Positions 25,369-35,231 of a stretch of DNA of 49,911 nucleotides are shown here, piece after piece (positions within the stretch are counted from its first letter, which is position 1; each line of letters starts with the position of its first letter). The notes below the pieces were generated by a model, which searched no databases, was not told the origin of the DNA, and saw only the letters and a list, made by a program, of their open reading frames with translations. The position numbers were made by a program, and so were the translations under genes. The DNA lies in NCBI RefSeq assembly GCF_025362505.1, contig NZ_JANYGG010000026.1:1-49911 (forward strand), in the 5' to 3' direction. The stretch comes from Sphingomonas sp. (GTDB lineage: Bacteria > Pseudomonadota > Alphaproteobacteria > Sphingomonadales > Sphingomonadaceae).

Positions 25369-26748
25369 ATGGACGCCACAGTCGCGATCATCGTCATCGT
25401 TGCGCTGCTTGTTGGTGCGCTGGTTGGCTGGCTCGTCGGCTCGCGCGCGAGCGCGGCGGGGCAGGGGGTAGTCGATTCGCTGCGGCTCCAGCTCGACTCA
25501 GTGCGCGAGGAGCGCGACGGGCATGCGCGGAGTGTCGAAGCAGTCCGCGCCGAGCATAATGAGCTCGCCACGCGCCACGCCGCCGCCGCCGCGCAGCAGG
25601 ACGAGCGCGAGCGCGGATTCGAGCAACGCCTCGCCGAGCTAACCGCCGCCAAGGAAGCGCTCGGCGCCCAATTTGCCGAGGTCGGCGGCAAATTGCTGGA
25701 GAGTGCGCAAAAGCAGTTTCTCGAACGCGCCGAGCAGCGCTTCAAGGAATCCGAGGCAACTTCCGGCAATAATCTGAAGGCTTTGCTTCAGCCTGTTCAT
25801 GATCGGTTGCAACGTTACGAGCAGGTTGTCGGCAAAGTCGAGGAGGACCGGCGCAAGGATTTCGGGCTGCTAACCGGCCATATCGAAGCGATGAAGTCGG
25901 GCACCGAACGAGTCTCGGCCGAGGCCGCCAAGCTCGTCAACGCGCTTCGCAACGCCCCCAAGGCGCGCGGCCGCTGGGGCGAGCAGCAGCTGCGCAACGT
26001 GCTCGAAAATTGCGGCCTGTCTGAACATGCGGACTTTGCCACCGAGGTCAGCGTCACTGGCGACGAGGGCGTTCGCCTCCGCCCCGACGTCATCGTCCGC
26101 GTCCCCGGCGGCCAAAGCCTGGTGATCGACGCCAAAGTGTCGCTCAACGCCTATCAGGACGCGTTCGGTGCGGTCGACGAGGTCGAGCGCGCGGCGCATC
26201 TCGTCAGCCACGCCAACGCCATCAAGGCGCACGTCAACACCTTGGGCGCGAAGGCCTATTGGTCGCAATTCGCCGACGCCCCCGACTATGTCGTGATGTT
26301 CATCCCCGGCGAGCATTTCCTCTCGGCCGCGCTCGAGCAGGATTCGGAGCTGTGGGATTATGCCTTCGGCCGCCGCGTGCTGCTCGCCACTCCGACCAAC
26401 CTCATCGCCATTGCCCGCACCGTCGCTGCGGTGTGGCGACAGGAGAAGCTCGCAACCGAAGCGAGGAGAATCGGCGAGTTGGGGAAAGAATTATATGATC
26501 GGCTGGTAATTGCTGCCGGACATTTGCGCGTTGTAGGCAGCGGGCTCGGGACAGCTGTGACGAACTACAACAAATTCGTGACTAGCTTCGAGGAGAGATT
26601 AGTTAAGACCGGTAAAAAGTTTGAGGACCTTAACCTCGAACCTAGTTCAAAAAAGCTAGAAGACCTTCCTGCCGTCGAAGCGCTTGCGCGCTATTCGGAC
26701 GTGGCGCTCCCCAGCCCCATTGCCGACGAGGACGACGCCCTCGCGTAA
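25369..26748 (+). CDS. rmuC: DNA recombination protein RmuC
   Basis: RmuC limits inversions at short repeats. It has 459 aa: an N-terminal TM (about 5-26), a long coiled coil (about 35-185), then the RmuC domain (ARGRWGEQQLRNVLENCGL, LVIDAKVSLNAYQDA, VVMFIPGEHFLSAAL). The last 100 codons, from about base 26455, switch to AT-rich synonymous codons (TTA, AGA, GTA) although the protein stays conserved. The neighbouring genes do not show this. Confidence 0.94.
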   Translation: MDATVAIIVIVALLVGALVGWLVGSRASAAGQGVVDSLRLQLDSVREERDGHARSVEAVRAEHNELATRHAAAAAQQDERERGFEQRLAELTAAKEALGAQFAEVGGKLLESAQKQFLERAEQRFKESEATSGNNLKALLQPVHDRLQRYEQVVGKVEEDRRKDFGLLTGHIEAMKSGTERVSAEAAKLVNALRNAPKARGRWGEQQLRNVLENCGLSEHADFATEVSVTGDEGVRLRPDVIVRVPGGQSLVIDAKVSLNAYQDAFGAVDEVERAAHLVSHANAIKAHVNTLGAKAYWSQFADAPDYVVMFIPGEHFLSAALEQDSELWDYAFGRRVLLATPTNLIAIARTVAAVWRQEKLATEARRIGELGKELYDRLVIAAGHLRVVGSGLGTAVTNYNKFVTSFEERLVKTGKKFEDLNLEPSSKKLEDLPAVEALARYSDVALPSPIADEDDALA

Positions 26749-26750
26749 CG

Positions 26751-26766
26751 ATTATGCTGGCATAAT
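26751..26766. repeat. 16-bp palindrome between convergent rmuC and META genes
   Basis: ATTATGC, TG, GCATAAT: perfect 7-bp arms with a 2-nt centre, starting 3 nt after the rmuC stop. There is no T-run of terminator type. A second palindrome, AATCAATTGATT, lies 25 bp further on. The 119-bp gap is AT-rich compared with its surroundings. Confidence 0.5.
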
Positions 26767-26790
26767 AGGATTTCGCCTGCAACTATCCCC

Positions 26791-26802
26791 AATCAATTGA
26801 TT
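26791..26802. repeat. 12-bp palindrome AATCAATTGATT
   Basis: Perfect self-complementary 12-mer in the gap between the convergent rmuC and META-domain genes. It could bind a dimeric protein or be chance in AT-rich DNA. No promoter is expected between two gene ends. Confidence 0.35.
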
Positions 26803-26867
26803 CGCTTGGGAAAAACGACAAAGCAGCCATTGCGCGGAGGGCTGACTTTAGACTGACCTTAGAAGCC

Positions 26868-27620
26868 TCAGCGCCGTTCCAGCTCGATGATCCCCGCATT
26901 GTTGGTCAGGGTCAGGTGTCCCGGCGAGAAACGCACCCGGGCGGGTTGGGTAACGACCGCGCTACCCTGCGATTCGAAGCTCGCAGCGGGGTCGCGGCAG
27001 GCCATCTTGGTCGACATCAGCGGTCCGGTGCTCATCATGTCGCGGTCGAGCGCGTAAGTCCCGCTGAAGCTGTTGCAGCCGAACCGCGCGCTGACCCGGT
27101 CAAAGGTGAAATCCATGCGATATTCGCCCTTGAGCGGGGTCGTGCGCCCATTGACCGACACTACCTGCCAGTGACTGTCGGCCAGGGGGCCGCTCATCAC
27201 TGGCGGCGCCGCGGATGGAACATCGGTCGGTCCGCCGCAGCCTTCAAAGCTGCGGTTGTCGGCGCGGACCTGCACCTTGTCGGGGTAGGCCCGCCCGCTC
27301 ATTCCGTCGCGGCACCGGCCGTGGACGACGTTCACGTTGAGCCGCGGCGTCTGGTAGATCTCGCCGGCAAAGCCGTTGATCGCGCGCGGCGTCGGCTGGC
27401 TGATCGGCCCTTGGCCGTAGGGGCCGGAGAAGCGCATCTGGCGCGGGTCTATATCGAGCGTCCAGCCGGGTTCCTGGCCGACCGCGTGAAAAAAGACCCC
27501 CGTCGGGCCGGGCATCGGCGGCCCCGGGTAGCCGCCACCGAACGGGTTCTCCATCGTGGTGCAGGCCGACAGCAGCGTGGCGCCGAGCGCCAGCGGGATG
27601 AGGCGGGATAAAAAGGTCAT
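26868..27620 (-). CDS. META domain-containing lipoprotein
   Basis: A 250-aa predicted lipoprotein. A signal peptide ends in the lipobox LLSAC (Cys20). Next comes an uncharacterised beta-rich region with EPGWTLDID (about 48-130), then a META domain (about 145-250: HWQVVSVNGR, MDFTFDRVSARFGCNSFSG, STKMACRD). META/HslJ proteins are heat-shock or antibiotic-tolerance-linked envelope proteins; the exact role is unknown. Confidence 0.88.
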   Translation of the reverse strand: MTFLSRLIPLALGATLLSACTTMENPFGGGYPGPPMPGPTGVFFHAVGQEPGWTLDIDPRQMRFSGPYGQGPISQPTPRAINGFAGEIYQTPRLNVNVVHGRCRDGMSGRAYPDKVQVRADNRSFEGCGGPTDVPSAAPPVMSGPLADSHWQVVSVNGRTTPLKGEYRMDFTFDRVSARFGCNSFSGTYALDRDMMSTGPLMSTKMACRDPAASFESQGSAVVTQPARVRFSPGHLTLTNNAGIIELERR

Positions 27621-27657
27621 GACGCGATAACTACTTACGGGCCCGAACCGTTCCAGT

Positions 27658-28458
27658 TCAGCCTCGCCAGCTTGCTCGCACCTGAAAGGCCATCACCGCC
27701 GCCGCGACCGCCGCGTTGAGGCTGTCGGCGCGACCCATCATCGGCATCTTGACGAGGAGGTCGCACGCCGCCTCATACTGCGCCGGCAACCCTTGGCTTT
27801 CATTGCCGATCAGCAGGAAACACGGCGCCTCGAAGCGCGCCTCGAGATAGTCGGTCTCGGTCCGCAGGCTGGTACCTACCAACTGCCCCGGCCCGGCTCG
27901 GAGCCACGGCAGGAACTCCTCCCACCGCGCGGTGGCGATGGCCTGCGTGAATACCGCCCCCATCGACGCCCGCACTGCCTCGACCGAATAGGGATCGGCG
28001 CAATCGTCGATCAGGATCAGTCCGCCCGCGCCGGTGGCATCGCCGGTCCTCAGGATGGTTCCGATATTGCCCGGATCACGCAGCGCCTGGGCAACGATCC
28101 ACAAGGGTGAAGTTTCGCGGACGATGCGGGCGAGGTCGGTCGGCGGCTGGCGATAGGCGCCGAGCACCAGCCCGGGATTGTCCTTGCCGCTCATCTTGGC
28201 GAGGATGTCGGGGGTGGTCTCGATCGCCTCGCCCCCCGCCGCCTCGGTCGCTTCGATCAGCTCGGCGGCCAGCGGATGAGCCCCTCCCGAAGGCCCATAA
28301 GCGATAAGTTCGGGAAGTTTGCCGCTATCGCGCGCCTCGGTCAGGATGCGCAGTCCCTCGGCGAGGAACAGCCCACTCTCCCGCCGCGCCTTCTTGTCGC
28401 GCAGCGATCGGATCAGCTTGACCGTGTCATTGCCGAACGACGTGACGACCCGCGGCAT
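27658..28458 (-). CDS. TrmH/SpoU family RNA 2'-O-methyltransferase
   Basis: A 266-aa SPOUT methyltransferase. Motif 2 is LLIGNESQGLP and motif 3 is DSLNAAVAAAV, with an N-terminal substrate-binding domain (RRESGLFLAEGLRI). It probably modifies a rRNA ribose. The ATG at 28458 overlaps the HPr stop in a TGATG arrangement, so it is the last gene of the chvI-PTS operon or coupled to it. Confidence 0.9.
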   Translation of the reverse strand: MPRVVTSFGNDTVKLIRSLRDKKARRESGLFLAEGLRILTEARDSGKLPELIAYGPSGGAHPLAAELIEATEAAGGEAIETTPDILAKMSGKDNPGLVLGAYRQPPTDLARIVRETSPLWIVAQALRDPGNIGTILRTGDATGAGGLILIDDCADPYSVEAVRASMGAVFTQAIATARWEEFLPWLRAGPGQLVGTSLRTETDYLEARFEAPCFLLIGNESQGLPAQYEAACDLLVKMPMMGRADSLNAAVAAAVMAFQVRASWRG

Positions 28459-28724
28459 CAATCTTCGCCGAAGCGACCCTCGACCAGCGCCACCAGAGCC
28501 AAGAGCGCCTCGTCGGCGCCGTCGCCCTCGGTCGTGATCAATATCTCGTCGCCCATTGCCGCGCCGAGCATCATCAGGCCCATGATCGACGTACCGACGA
28601 CCTTGTTGCCGTCCTTCTCAACCTCGACCGTCGCGGTGAGTTCGCTCGCCAGCGTGACGAACTTGGCGCTCGCCCGGGCGTGAAGACCCCGGCGATTGGC
28701 GAGGGCGACCGATCGGCTCGGCAC
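28458..28724 (-). CDS. HPr phosphocarrier protein (nitrogen-type PTS)
   Basis: An 88-aa HPr. The phosphoacceptor His15 is in RRGLHARAS and the regulatory Ser46 in GTSIMGLM, both at the classical positions. HPr carries phosphate from enzyme I to EIIA, and Ser46 is the target of HPr kinase encoded nearby. It starts at GTG 28724, overlapping the TAG of the EIIA gene by one base. No sugar permease is present, so this is a regulatory PTS. Confidence 0.93.
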   Translation of the reverse strand: MPSRSVALANRRGLHARASAKFVTLASELTATVEVEKDGNKVVGTSIMGLMMLGAAMGDEILITTEGDGADEALLALVALVEGRFGED

Positions 28725-29131
28725 TAGGCTGCGGCCTCGCCGAGGATTTCGCTCGCTACCGAAATATATTTACGCCCCGCCTCGCGCGCAGCAGCGACTG
28801 CCGCGCGGACCCCCATCGCCTTGCGCGCTCCCTCGAGCCGGATCAGCATCGGCAGGTTGACGCCGGCGATGACCTCGATCGAGTCGCTCTTCATCAGGCT
28901 GATCGCGAGGTTCGACGGGGTGCCGCCGAACAGGTCGGTGAGGATGATCACCCCCGTGCCTTGGTCGACGCGCGCGATCGCTGCGGCAATATCGCCGCGG
29001 CGCACTTCCATGTCGTCGTCGGCGTCGATGCAAATGCCCTCGATCGCTTCCTGCGGCCCGACGACATGCTCCATTGCCGTGATGAACTCGGCCGCCAGAC
29101 GGCCGTGGGTCACCAAAACCAGTCCAATCAT
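28724..29131 (-). CDS. PTS EIIA component, mannose family (regulatory)
   Basis: A 135-aa EIIA-Man domain protein. The phospho-His is His9 in LVTHGRLA, and the domain continues with VIILTDLFGGTPSN. Encoded alone without EIIB/C, it acts as a phosphate-sensing regulator, as described in other alphaproteobacteria. It is downstream of rapZ and overlaps the HPr start by one base. Confidence 0.92.
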   Translation of the reverse strand: MIGLVLVTHGRLAAEFITAMEHVVGPQEAIEGICIDADDDMEVRRGDIAAAIARVDQGTGVIILTDLFGGTPSNLAISLMKSDSIEVIAGVNLPMLIRLEGARKAMGVRAAVAAAREAGRKYISVASEILGEAAA

Positions 29132-29182
29132 TCCCTCACCCGCTACATAGGCCTGGATGACCAGTACCTGGATGCCCGCCTA

Positions 29183-30109
29183 TTACTTGTCCGGTTCGTC
29201 CGAAAGACGCGCCGGCTGTTCCTCGATCATGTCGCTCGGCGGCGTGGCGAGGTCACGGTGGCGGATCATCGGCGAAAAGCCTCGGCCCCGCAACCGTTCC
29301 GTCATTTCGACCGCCGCCGCTACCGACCGGTGCCGGCCGCCCGTGCACCCGAACGCCACCGTGAGATATGTTTTGCCCGCGGCCCAATAGCGGGGAATGA
29401 GGTCGGCGAGAAGGGCTTCGATGCGCTCCATCGTCGCTCCCCAGGCGGGATCGGCGGCGACATGGTCCCGGACCGGGAGGTCCATGCCGGTGAGCGGGCG
29501 AAGCTCCTCGATCCAGTGCGGATTGTCGATGAAGCGCATGTCGAACACCAGGTCGGCGGTGCGCGACACGCCGCGCGCGAAGCCGAACGAGGCGATCGTC
29601 AGTACCGGCTCGTCGCGGTCGCTGCCATAGCGCCGGCGAAGTTCCTCGCGCAGGTCGGCGGGCTTGAGGTCGGTGGTGTCGATCACCGCGTCGGCCGTCA
29701 GCCGCAGCGGCGCGGTCATTTCGCGTTCGCGCGCGATGCCATCCTCGGCCGGGCGGTCGGGGGCGAGCGGGTGACGGCGGCGGGTTTCGCCATAGCGGCG
29801 AATGAGCTCGGCCCCGGCGCAGTCGACGTAGAGGATTTCGGGCGAGACACCTTCGATTGCGCGGACCAGCTCGGGGAGGGTAGCGACGTCGAAGCCTCTG
29901 CTGCGGACGTCCATTCCCACCGCGATCGGCATCTTCCGGCGCACTTCCCTTTCGGCATGGACGAAGGCCTGGAGCAGCGTCGCGGGCAGGTTGTCGACAC
30001 AGTCCCAGCCCATGTCCTCGAGTGCATCGAGTACGCTCGACTTGCCCGCGCCCGACATGCCGGTGACGAGGAGCAGACGCGCCAGCTGCGGAGGCTGGCG
30101 GCGGGCCAC
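29183..30109 (-). CDS. rapZ: RNase adapter / P-loop protein RapZ
   Basis: A 308-aa RapZ (YvcJ) protein: P-loop GMSGAGKSS near residue 17-25, a Walker-B-like region, and the C-terminal domain with VAFGCTGGRHRSV. In E. coli RapZ guides RNase E to GlmZ to control GlmS; in alphaproteobacteria the partner is less clear. It lies 1 nt after hprK in the same operon. Confidence 0.93.
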   Translation of the reverse strand: MARRQPPQLARLLLVTGMSGAGKSSVLDALEDMGWDCVDNLPATLLQAFVHAEREVRRKMPIAVGMDVRSRGFDVATLPELVRAIEGVSPEILYVDCAGAELIRRYGETRRRHPLAPDRPAEDGIAREREMTAPLRLTADAVIDTTDLKPADLREELRRRYGSDRDEPVLTIASFGFARGVSRTADLVFDMRFIDNPHWIEELRPLTGMDLPVRDHVAADPAWGATMERIEALLADLIPRYWAAGKTYLTVAFGCTGGRHRSVAAAVEMTERLRGRGFSPMIRHRDLATPPSDMIEEQPARLSDEPDK

Positions 30110-30110
30110 G

Positions 30111-30548
30111 CTAAACCTTGAGCCCGAGGCGATCGAGCGCGAGCGCCACTTTCGACGCCGCCGAGGCGGTCATCGCGTCGACGCTGACCAGCGGCAGGTT
30201 AACCCCGAGGATCGGGCGCTCGCGGCTATCGTCGGGGAGCCGCTGGATGTCGCTGGTCAGATCGACCAGCAATGCCACGGGAACGTCACCGACTGTGTCC
30301 ATCGTGACAATTCCGACCCCGCGGATCTCCAGTTTCCCGGTGATCGTCGACGGTGCCGACGCGATCAGCTTGCCACCCTGCTTGCGGACGATCGTCTGGT
30401 CGTCGCTGACGAGGGTAAAGCCCCGGTCAAGCAACCTTAGCGACAGGTCGGACTTGCCCGATCCGGAGATGCCGGTGATCAGCACCGCCCGCCCGTCGAG
30501 CGCGACGCAGCTTGCGTGGAGCGTTTCGGAGGAGAGGCGAATGCTCAT
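30111..30548 (-). CDS. hprK: HPr kinase/phosphorylase, short alphaproteobacterial form
   Basis: A 145-aa HprK that contains only the catalytic C-terminal domain: P-loop GISGSGKSDLSLRLL, LVSDDQT and GVNLPLVSV. The N-terminal domain of Gram-positive HprK is absent, as is usual in alphaproteobacteria. It phosphorylates HPr on Ser46. Its ATG overlaps the stop of the upstream sensor kinase gene (ATGA at 30545-30548). Confidence 0.93.
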   Translation of the reverse strand: MSIRLSSETLHASCVALDGRAVLITGISGSGKSDLSLRLLDRGFTLVSDDQTIVRKQGGKLIASAPSTITGKLEIRGVGIVTMDTVGDVPVALLVDLTSDIQRLPDDSRERPILGVNLPLVSVDAMTASAASKVALALDRLGLKV

Positions 30549-32128
30549 GCGAGGTCTGCCGCTGGCAGGCGGATAGTAAAGCGGGCACCCGAAGGTGCGT
30601 CATCGCGGTCGGCCACATCAATCTCCCCGTCATGGCCTTCGACGATCGCGCGGGCGATCGCAAGGCCGAGCCCCGAATGGCGGCCAAATTGCTCGACCTC
30701 AGGCCTTACTGAGTGAAACCGGTTAAAAATAGCTTCCCGTTGCGCGGGCGGCACGCCCGGACCCTCGTCGTCAATCCGGATGCGGACGCCGTCGCCCACC
30801 CGAGCCGCAACCACTTCCACGAGGCCGCCGGGGGGCGAGAAACTGATCGCATTGTCGACGATATTGTCGATTGCGCGGGCAAGACGGGCCGGGTCGCCAA
30901 GGACCATGGTGCTATCGCGGCGGGGCCGGGCGAAGGCGATGCGGACACTTCCGGTTGTCCGCCTCTGCTCCCACGATTCGGCCAGACTCTCGATCAACGC
31001 CCCGAGGTCAACCGGCTCGAAGCGGGCGCGGGCCAGTTCGGCATCGGTCCGCGCGGCTTCGGATATATCACCGATCAGCCGGTCGAGCCGCGCCACATCG
31101 TGCCGCACCACGTCGGTCAGCCGTGCTCGCAGCGTCGGATCGTCGACCTTCTCAAGGCTTTCGACCGCCGACCGCAGCGAGGCGAGCGGATTTTTGAGCT
31201 CATGAGTCACATCCGCCGCGAACGCTTCGATATTGTCGATTCGCGTGCGCAGCGATTGGCTCATGTCGCTGACCGCGCGAGCGAGCATGCCGATCTCGTC
31301 CTGGCGCGACGGGAGCCGCGGCACTCGTACCTCACGCGCCCGGCCGAGCCTCACGCGGTGCGCGGCGCGGGCTATCCGGCGGAGCGGCGTGACGATCGTT
31401 TGCGCCAGGAACAGCGACAGGGCAGCCGACAGCAATGCGGCGATCGTCAGCGCGACCCCGAGCGACGCCCGCTCCGCGCGGATCAGGCGCGTATAGTTGC
31501 GGTCATTGACCAGCATCAGCACCACCGACCTGTCGCTCAGCGGCGACGCCGCGGTGATGATCGGGGTGAGGTCGGGCGCCTCGCGGACGTTGCTCTGCCC
31601 CTTGCCCTTCGCCAGCGCGCGTTGCGCTTCCGGCCAGTTGCCGCGCCGGTCGATCGCCGGATCGACAAACGGTTCGAGGAAGCCGCCACTGCTGAGCGCA
31701 TTGAACCCACGGTCGAGCAGTCGAGCGACATTCTTTGTCCACGGCTGGCTGCGCGGATCGCGCAGGAAGAAGGTCGGACCCGTCGATTTCCAGCTGTCGA
31801 TCAGCAGTTTTCCGTCCGGATCATAGAGCCTTATGCGGCTGTTGGTCACGCGTCCGATCCGCGCGAGCGTTCGAACTTTCTCGGCGGCTGGCTGATCGGC
31901 CATAACGCTGGCGGCAAAATCGGACTCCGCCTGCAGACGCCCGACCCGCTCGCTGAGCAACTGGTCGCGAAACTGGTCGAGCGTGAACAGGGCCAGCCAG
32001 ACCAGGCCAAGCGTCAGCAGATTGGTGGCGAGGAGCCGGTTAGCGAGTGTGTGCCGCCACCGGAAGCGAAGCCGCGATTCGCCCGGTTCTTCCGGCTCAC
32101 TCTTCGCCGAAACGATATCCGACGCCAT
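30545..32128 (-). CDS. chvG: ChvG-type sensor histidine kinase
   Basis: A 527-aa membrane kinase: TM1 about 31-51, a periplasmic sensor loop, TM2 about 222-245, HAMP, a HisKA domain with His309 in [10 protein letters not shown], and HATPase motifs ([39 protein letters not shown]). ChvG senses acid or envelope stress in rhizobia and partners ChvI. Its start overlaps the end of chvI by 32 nt. Confidence 0.92.
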   Translation of the reverse strand: MASDIVSAKSEPEEPGESRLRFRWRHTLANRLLATNLLTLGLVWLALFTLDQFRDQLLSERVGRLQAESDFAASVMADQPAAEKVRTLARIGRVTNSRIRLYDPDGKLLIDSWKSTGPTFFLRDPRSQPWTKNVARLLDRGFNALSSGGFLEPFVDPAIDRRGNWPEAQRALAKGKGQSNVREAPDLTPIITAASPLSDRSVVLMLVNDRNYTRLIRAERASLGVALTIAALLSAALSLFLAQTIVTPLRRIARAAHRVRLGRAREVRVPRLPSRQDEIGMLARAVSDMSQSLRTRIDNIEAFAADVTHELKNPLASLRSAVESLEKVDDPTLRARLTDVVRHDVARLDRLIGDISEAARTDAELARARFEPVDLGALIESLAESWEQRRTTGSVRIAFARPRRDSTMVLGDPARLARAIDNIVDNAISFSPPGGLVEVVAARVGDGVRIRIDDEGPGVPPAQREAIFNRFHSVRPEVEQFGRHSGLGLAIARAIVEGHDGEIDVADRDDAPSGARFTIRLPAADLA

Positions 32129-32807
32129 AAAGTGTCTCGATCATGTCGAATTGGGGATCGACGCCGCGAAACTTGCGACGGACGCGCTTAATGTGGCTGT
32201 CGATCGTGCGGTCGTCGACGAACACGTCGTCGCTATAGGCGATGTCGAGCAGCTGGTTACGGGATTTGACAACCCCTGGGCGCTGGGCGAGCGCTTCGAG
32301 GATCATGAATTCGGTGACGGTCAGTGTGACCGGCCTGCCGTCCCAAGTCACCCTGTGGCGGGCGGGGTCCATCGTCAGGCGCCCGCGCTCGATCAATGCC
32401 GGTTCGGGGTTCTCCTCGCTGATTACCGCCGTTCCGCGCGCGAACTCCTGCCGCCGGAGGATCGCCCGGATGCGGGCGATCAGCAGCCGCTGAGAGAAAG
32501 GCTTGGCGATATAATCATCGGCGCCCATCGCGAGGCCGAGCGCCTCGTCGAGCTCGTCATCCTTCGAGGTCAGAAAGATCACCGGCATGTTGCTGCTCTC
32601 ACGCAGCCGGCGCAGCAATTCCATCCCGTCCATCGCCGGCATCTTGATGTCGAACACCCCGAGGTCAGGCTCCTTGTCGGCGAATGCTCTAAGCGCCGCC
32701 GCTCCGTCGGAGTAGACGCGCGTCACGAACCCCTCCGCCTGAAGCGCGATCGACACCGAGGTCAGGATGTTGCGGTCGTCATCGACGAGCGCGATCTCGG
32801 GGGTCAT
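32097..32807 (-). CDS. chvI: ChvI-type OmpR-family response regulator
   Basis: A 236-aa response regulator: receiver domain with phosphorylatable Asp53 in [10 protein letters not shown], Lys in DDYIAKPF, and a C-terminal winged helix ([19 protein letters not shown]). The start ATG 32807 has GGAG 6 nt upstream; an upstream in-frame start at 32834 is less likely. It heads the operon chvI-chvG-hprK-rapZ-EIIA-HPr and is divergent from pckA. Confidence 0.94.
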   Translation of the reverse strand: MTPEIALVDDDRNILTSVSIALQAEGFVTRVYSDGAAALRAFADKEPDLGVFDIKMPAMDGMELLRRLRESSNMPVIFLTSKDDELDEALGLAMGADDYIAKPFSQRLLIARIRAILRRQEFARGTAVISEENPEPALIERGRLTMDPARHRVTWDGRPVTLTVTEFMILEALAQRPGVVKSRNQLLDIAYSDDVFVDDRTIDSHIKRVRRKFRGVDPQFDMIETLYGVGYRFGEE

Positions 32808-32904
32808 GGCCGCTCCGGTTGACGGGAGGGGCAAGGATACCGGGCCTCAGCAGATAGGACAAGCAGTGTCGCTTTGACCCCGATCGCCTCGCTGACTATA
32901 GGCT

Positions 32905-32920
32905 CCGCATACGTATGCGG
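32905..32920. promoter_or_regulatory. Perfect 16-bp palindrome between chvI and pckA
   Basis: CCGCATAC followed directly by GTATGCGG, fully self-complementary. It lies 47 bp before the pckA start and 98 bp upstream of the chvI start, in the only intergenic region between the divergent genes. Size and symmetry fit a dimeric repressor/activator operator. The binding protein is unknown. Confidence 0.5.
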
Positions 32921-32966
32921 CGGCTCAATTTTTGCACCGTCCAAGTACGTTCATGGAGGCTGATCG

Positions 32967-34568
<1,602 letters not shown>

Positions 34569-34580
34569 TCCGCCACAGCT

Positions 34581-34772
34581 TCAGGGGACCGACCGCCCAT
34601 CGGCGGCGGTCTCGATGACATAGCCGGTGTTTAGGAACTTGGGCGTGTCGAGATTGGCCCCGGTGTTCTGGATCACAACATAGGGGGAGTTGCGATAGCC
34701 CCCGACCGCGACGTCGCCATAGGGCTGTACATACCCCTTGAGACCGGTGCGGTGGGCGCACTTGTCGGTCAT
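34581..34772 (-). CDS. Small hypothetical protein downstream of nfeD
   Basis: A 63-aa protein, Gly/Tyr/Asn-rich (VQPYGDVAVGGYRNSPYVV, then FLNTGYVIETAADG), with no signal peptide and no recognised family. Third positions are GC-rich like real genes here. Its ATG is 3 nt after the nfeD stop, so it is probably cotranslated with the nfeD/SPFH pair. A weak AGAGTAAG lies upstream. Function unknown. Confidence 0.5.
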   Translation of the reverse strand: MTDKCAHRTGLKGYVQPYGDVAVGGYRNSPYVVIQNTGANLDTPKFLNTGYVIETAADGRSVP

Positions 34773-34775
34773 GAC

Positions 34776-35231
34776 TTACTCTGAGGACGCAATCTCGACG
34801 ACTGGGTCGACGATCAGGCAATTGCCTTCGACGCGGCGTACGACGACCATGGCCCCGACCGCGGCAGGGCCGCCACGTGCGCTCCATTCGCCATCACCGA
34901 GCCGCACGCGCCCACCGTCGCCGTCGATCGCCTGGGTGACGGTGACCCGCCGCCCGACCAACTGCGCCGCGCGGTCGTTGAGCGGGGCCGAATCGGCATT
35001 GCGCGGCCGAGCGTAGAAGCGCCGGCCAGCCATCACCGCCAGCGCCGTGTAGAGGGCGAACAAGACGAGTTGCGCGGTCACACCAAGCCCAAACAACAAA
35101 GTAAAAACCCCCGTCGCCACCGCCGCCGCGCCAACGAAGATCAGGAAAAAGCCGGGAGCAATGACCTCGGCGATGAGCAACAGGATACCGCCAATTGCCC
35201 ACCACCAGCCAGGATCGACCGGGAAACTCAC
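34776..35231 (-). CDS. NfeD family membrane protein
   Basis: A 151-aa NfeD short form: two or three TM helices (about 8-65, WWWAIGGILLLIAEVIAPGF) and a cytosolic OB-fold (about 85-150, QLVGRRVTVTQAI). NfeD proteins partner stomatin/SPFH proteins in membrane microdomains. Its ATG overlaps the stop of the SPFH gene upstream (ATGA). Confidence 0.92.
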   Translation of the reverse strand: MSFPVDPGWWWAIGGILLLIAEVIAPGFFLIFVGAAAVATGVFTLLFGLGVTAQLVLFALYTALAVMAGRRFYARPRNADSAPLNDRAAQLVGRRVTVTQAIDGDGGRVRLGDGEWSARGGPAAVGAMVVVRRVEGNCLIVDPVVEIASSE

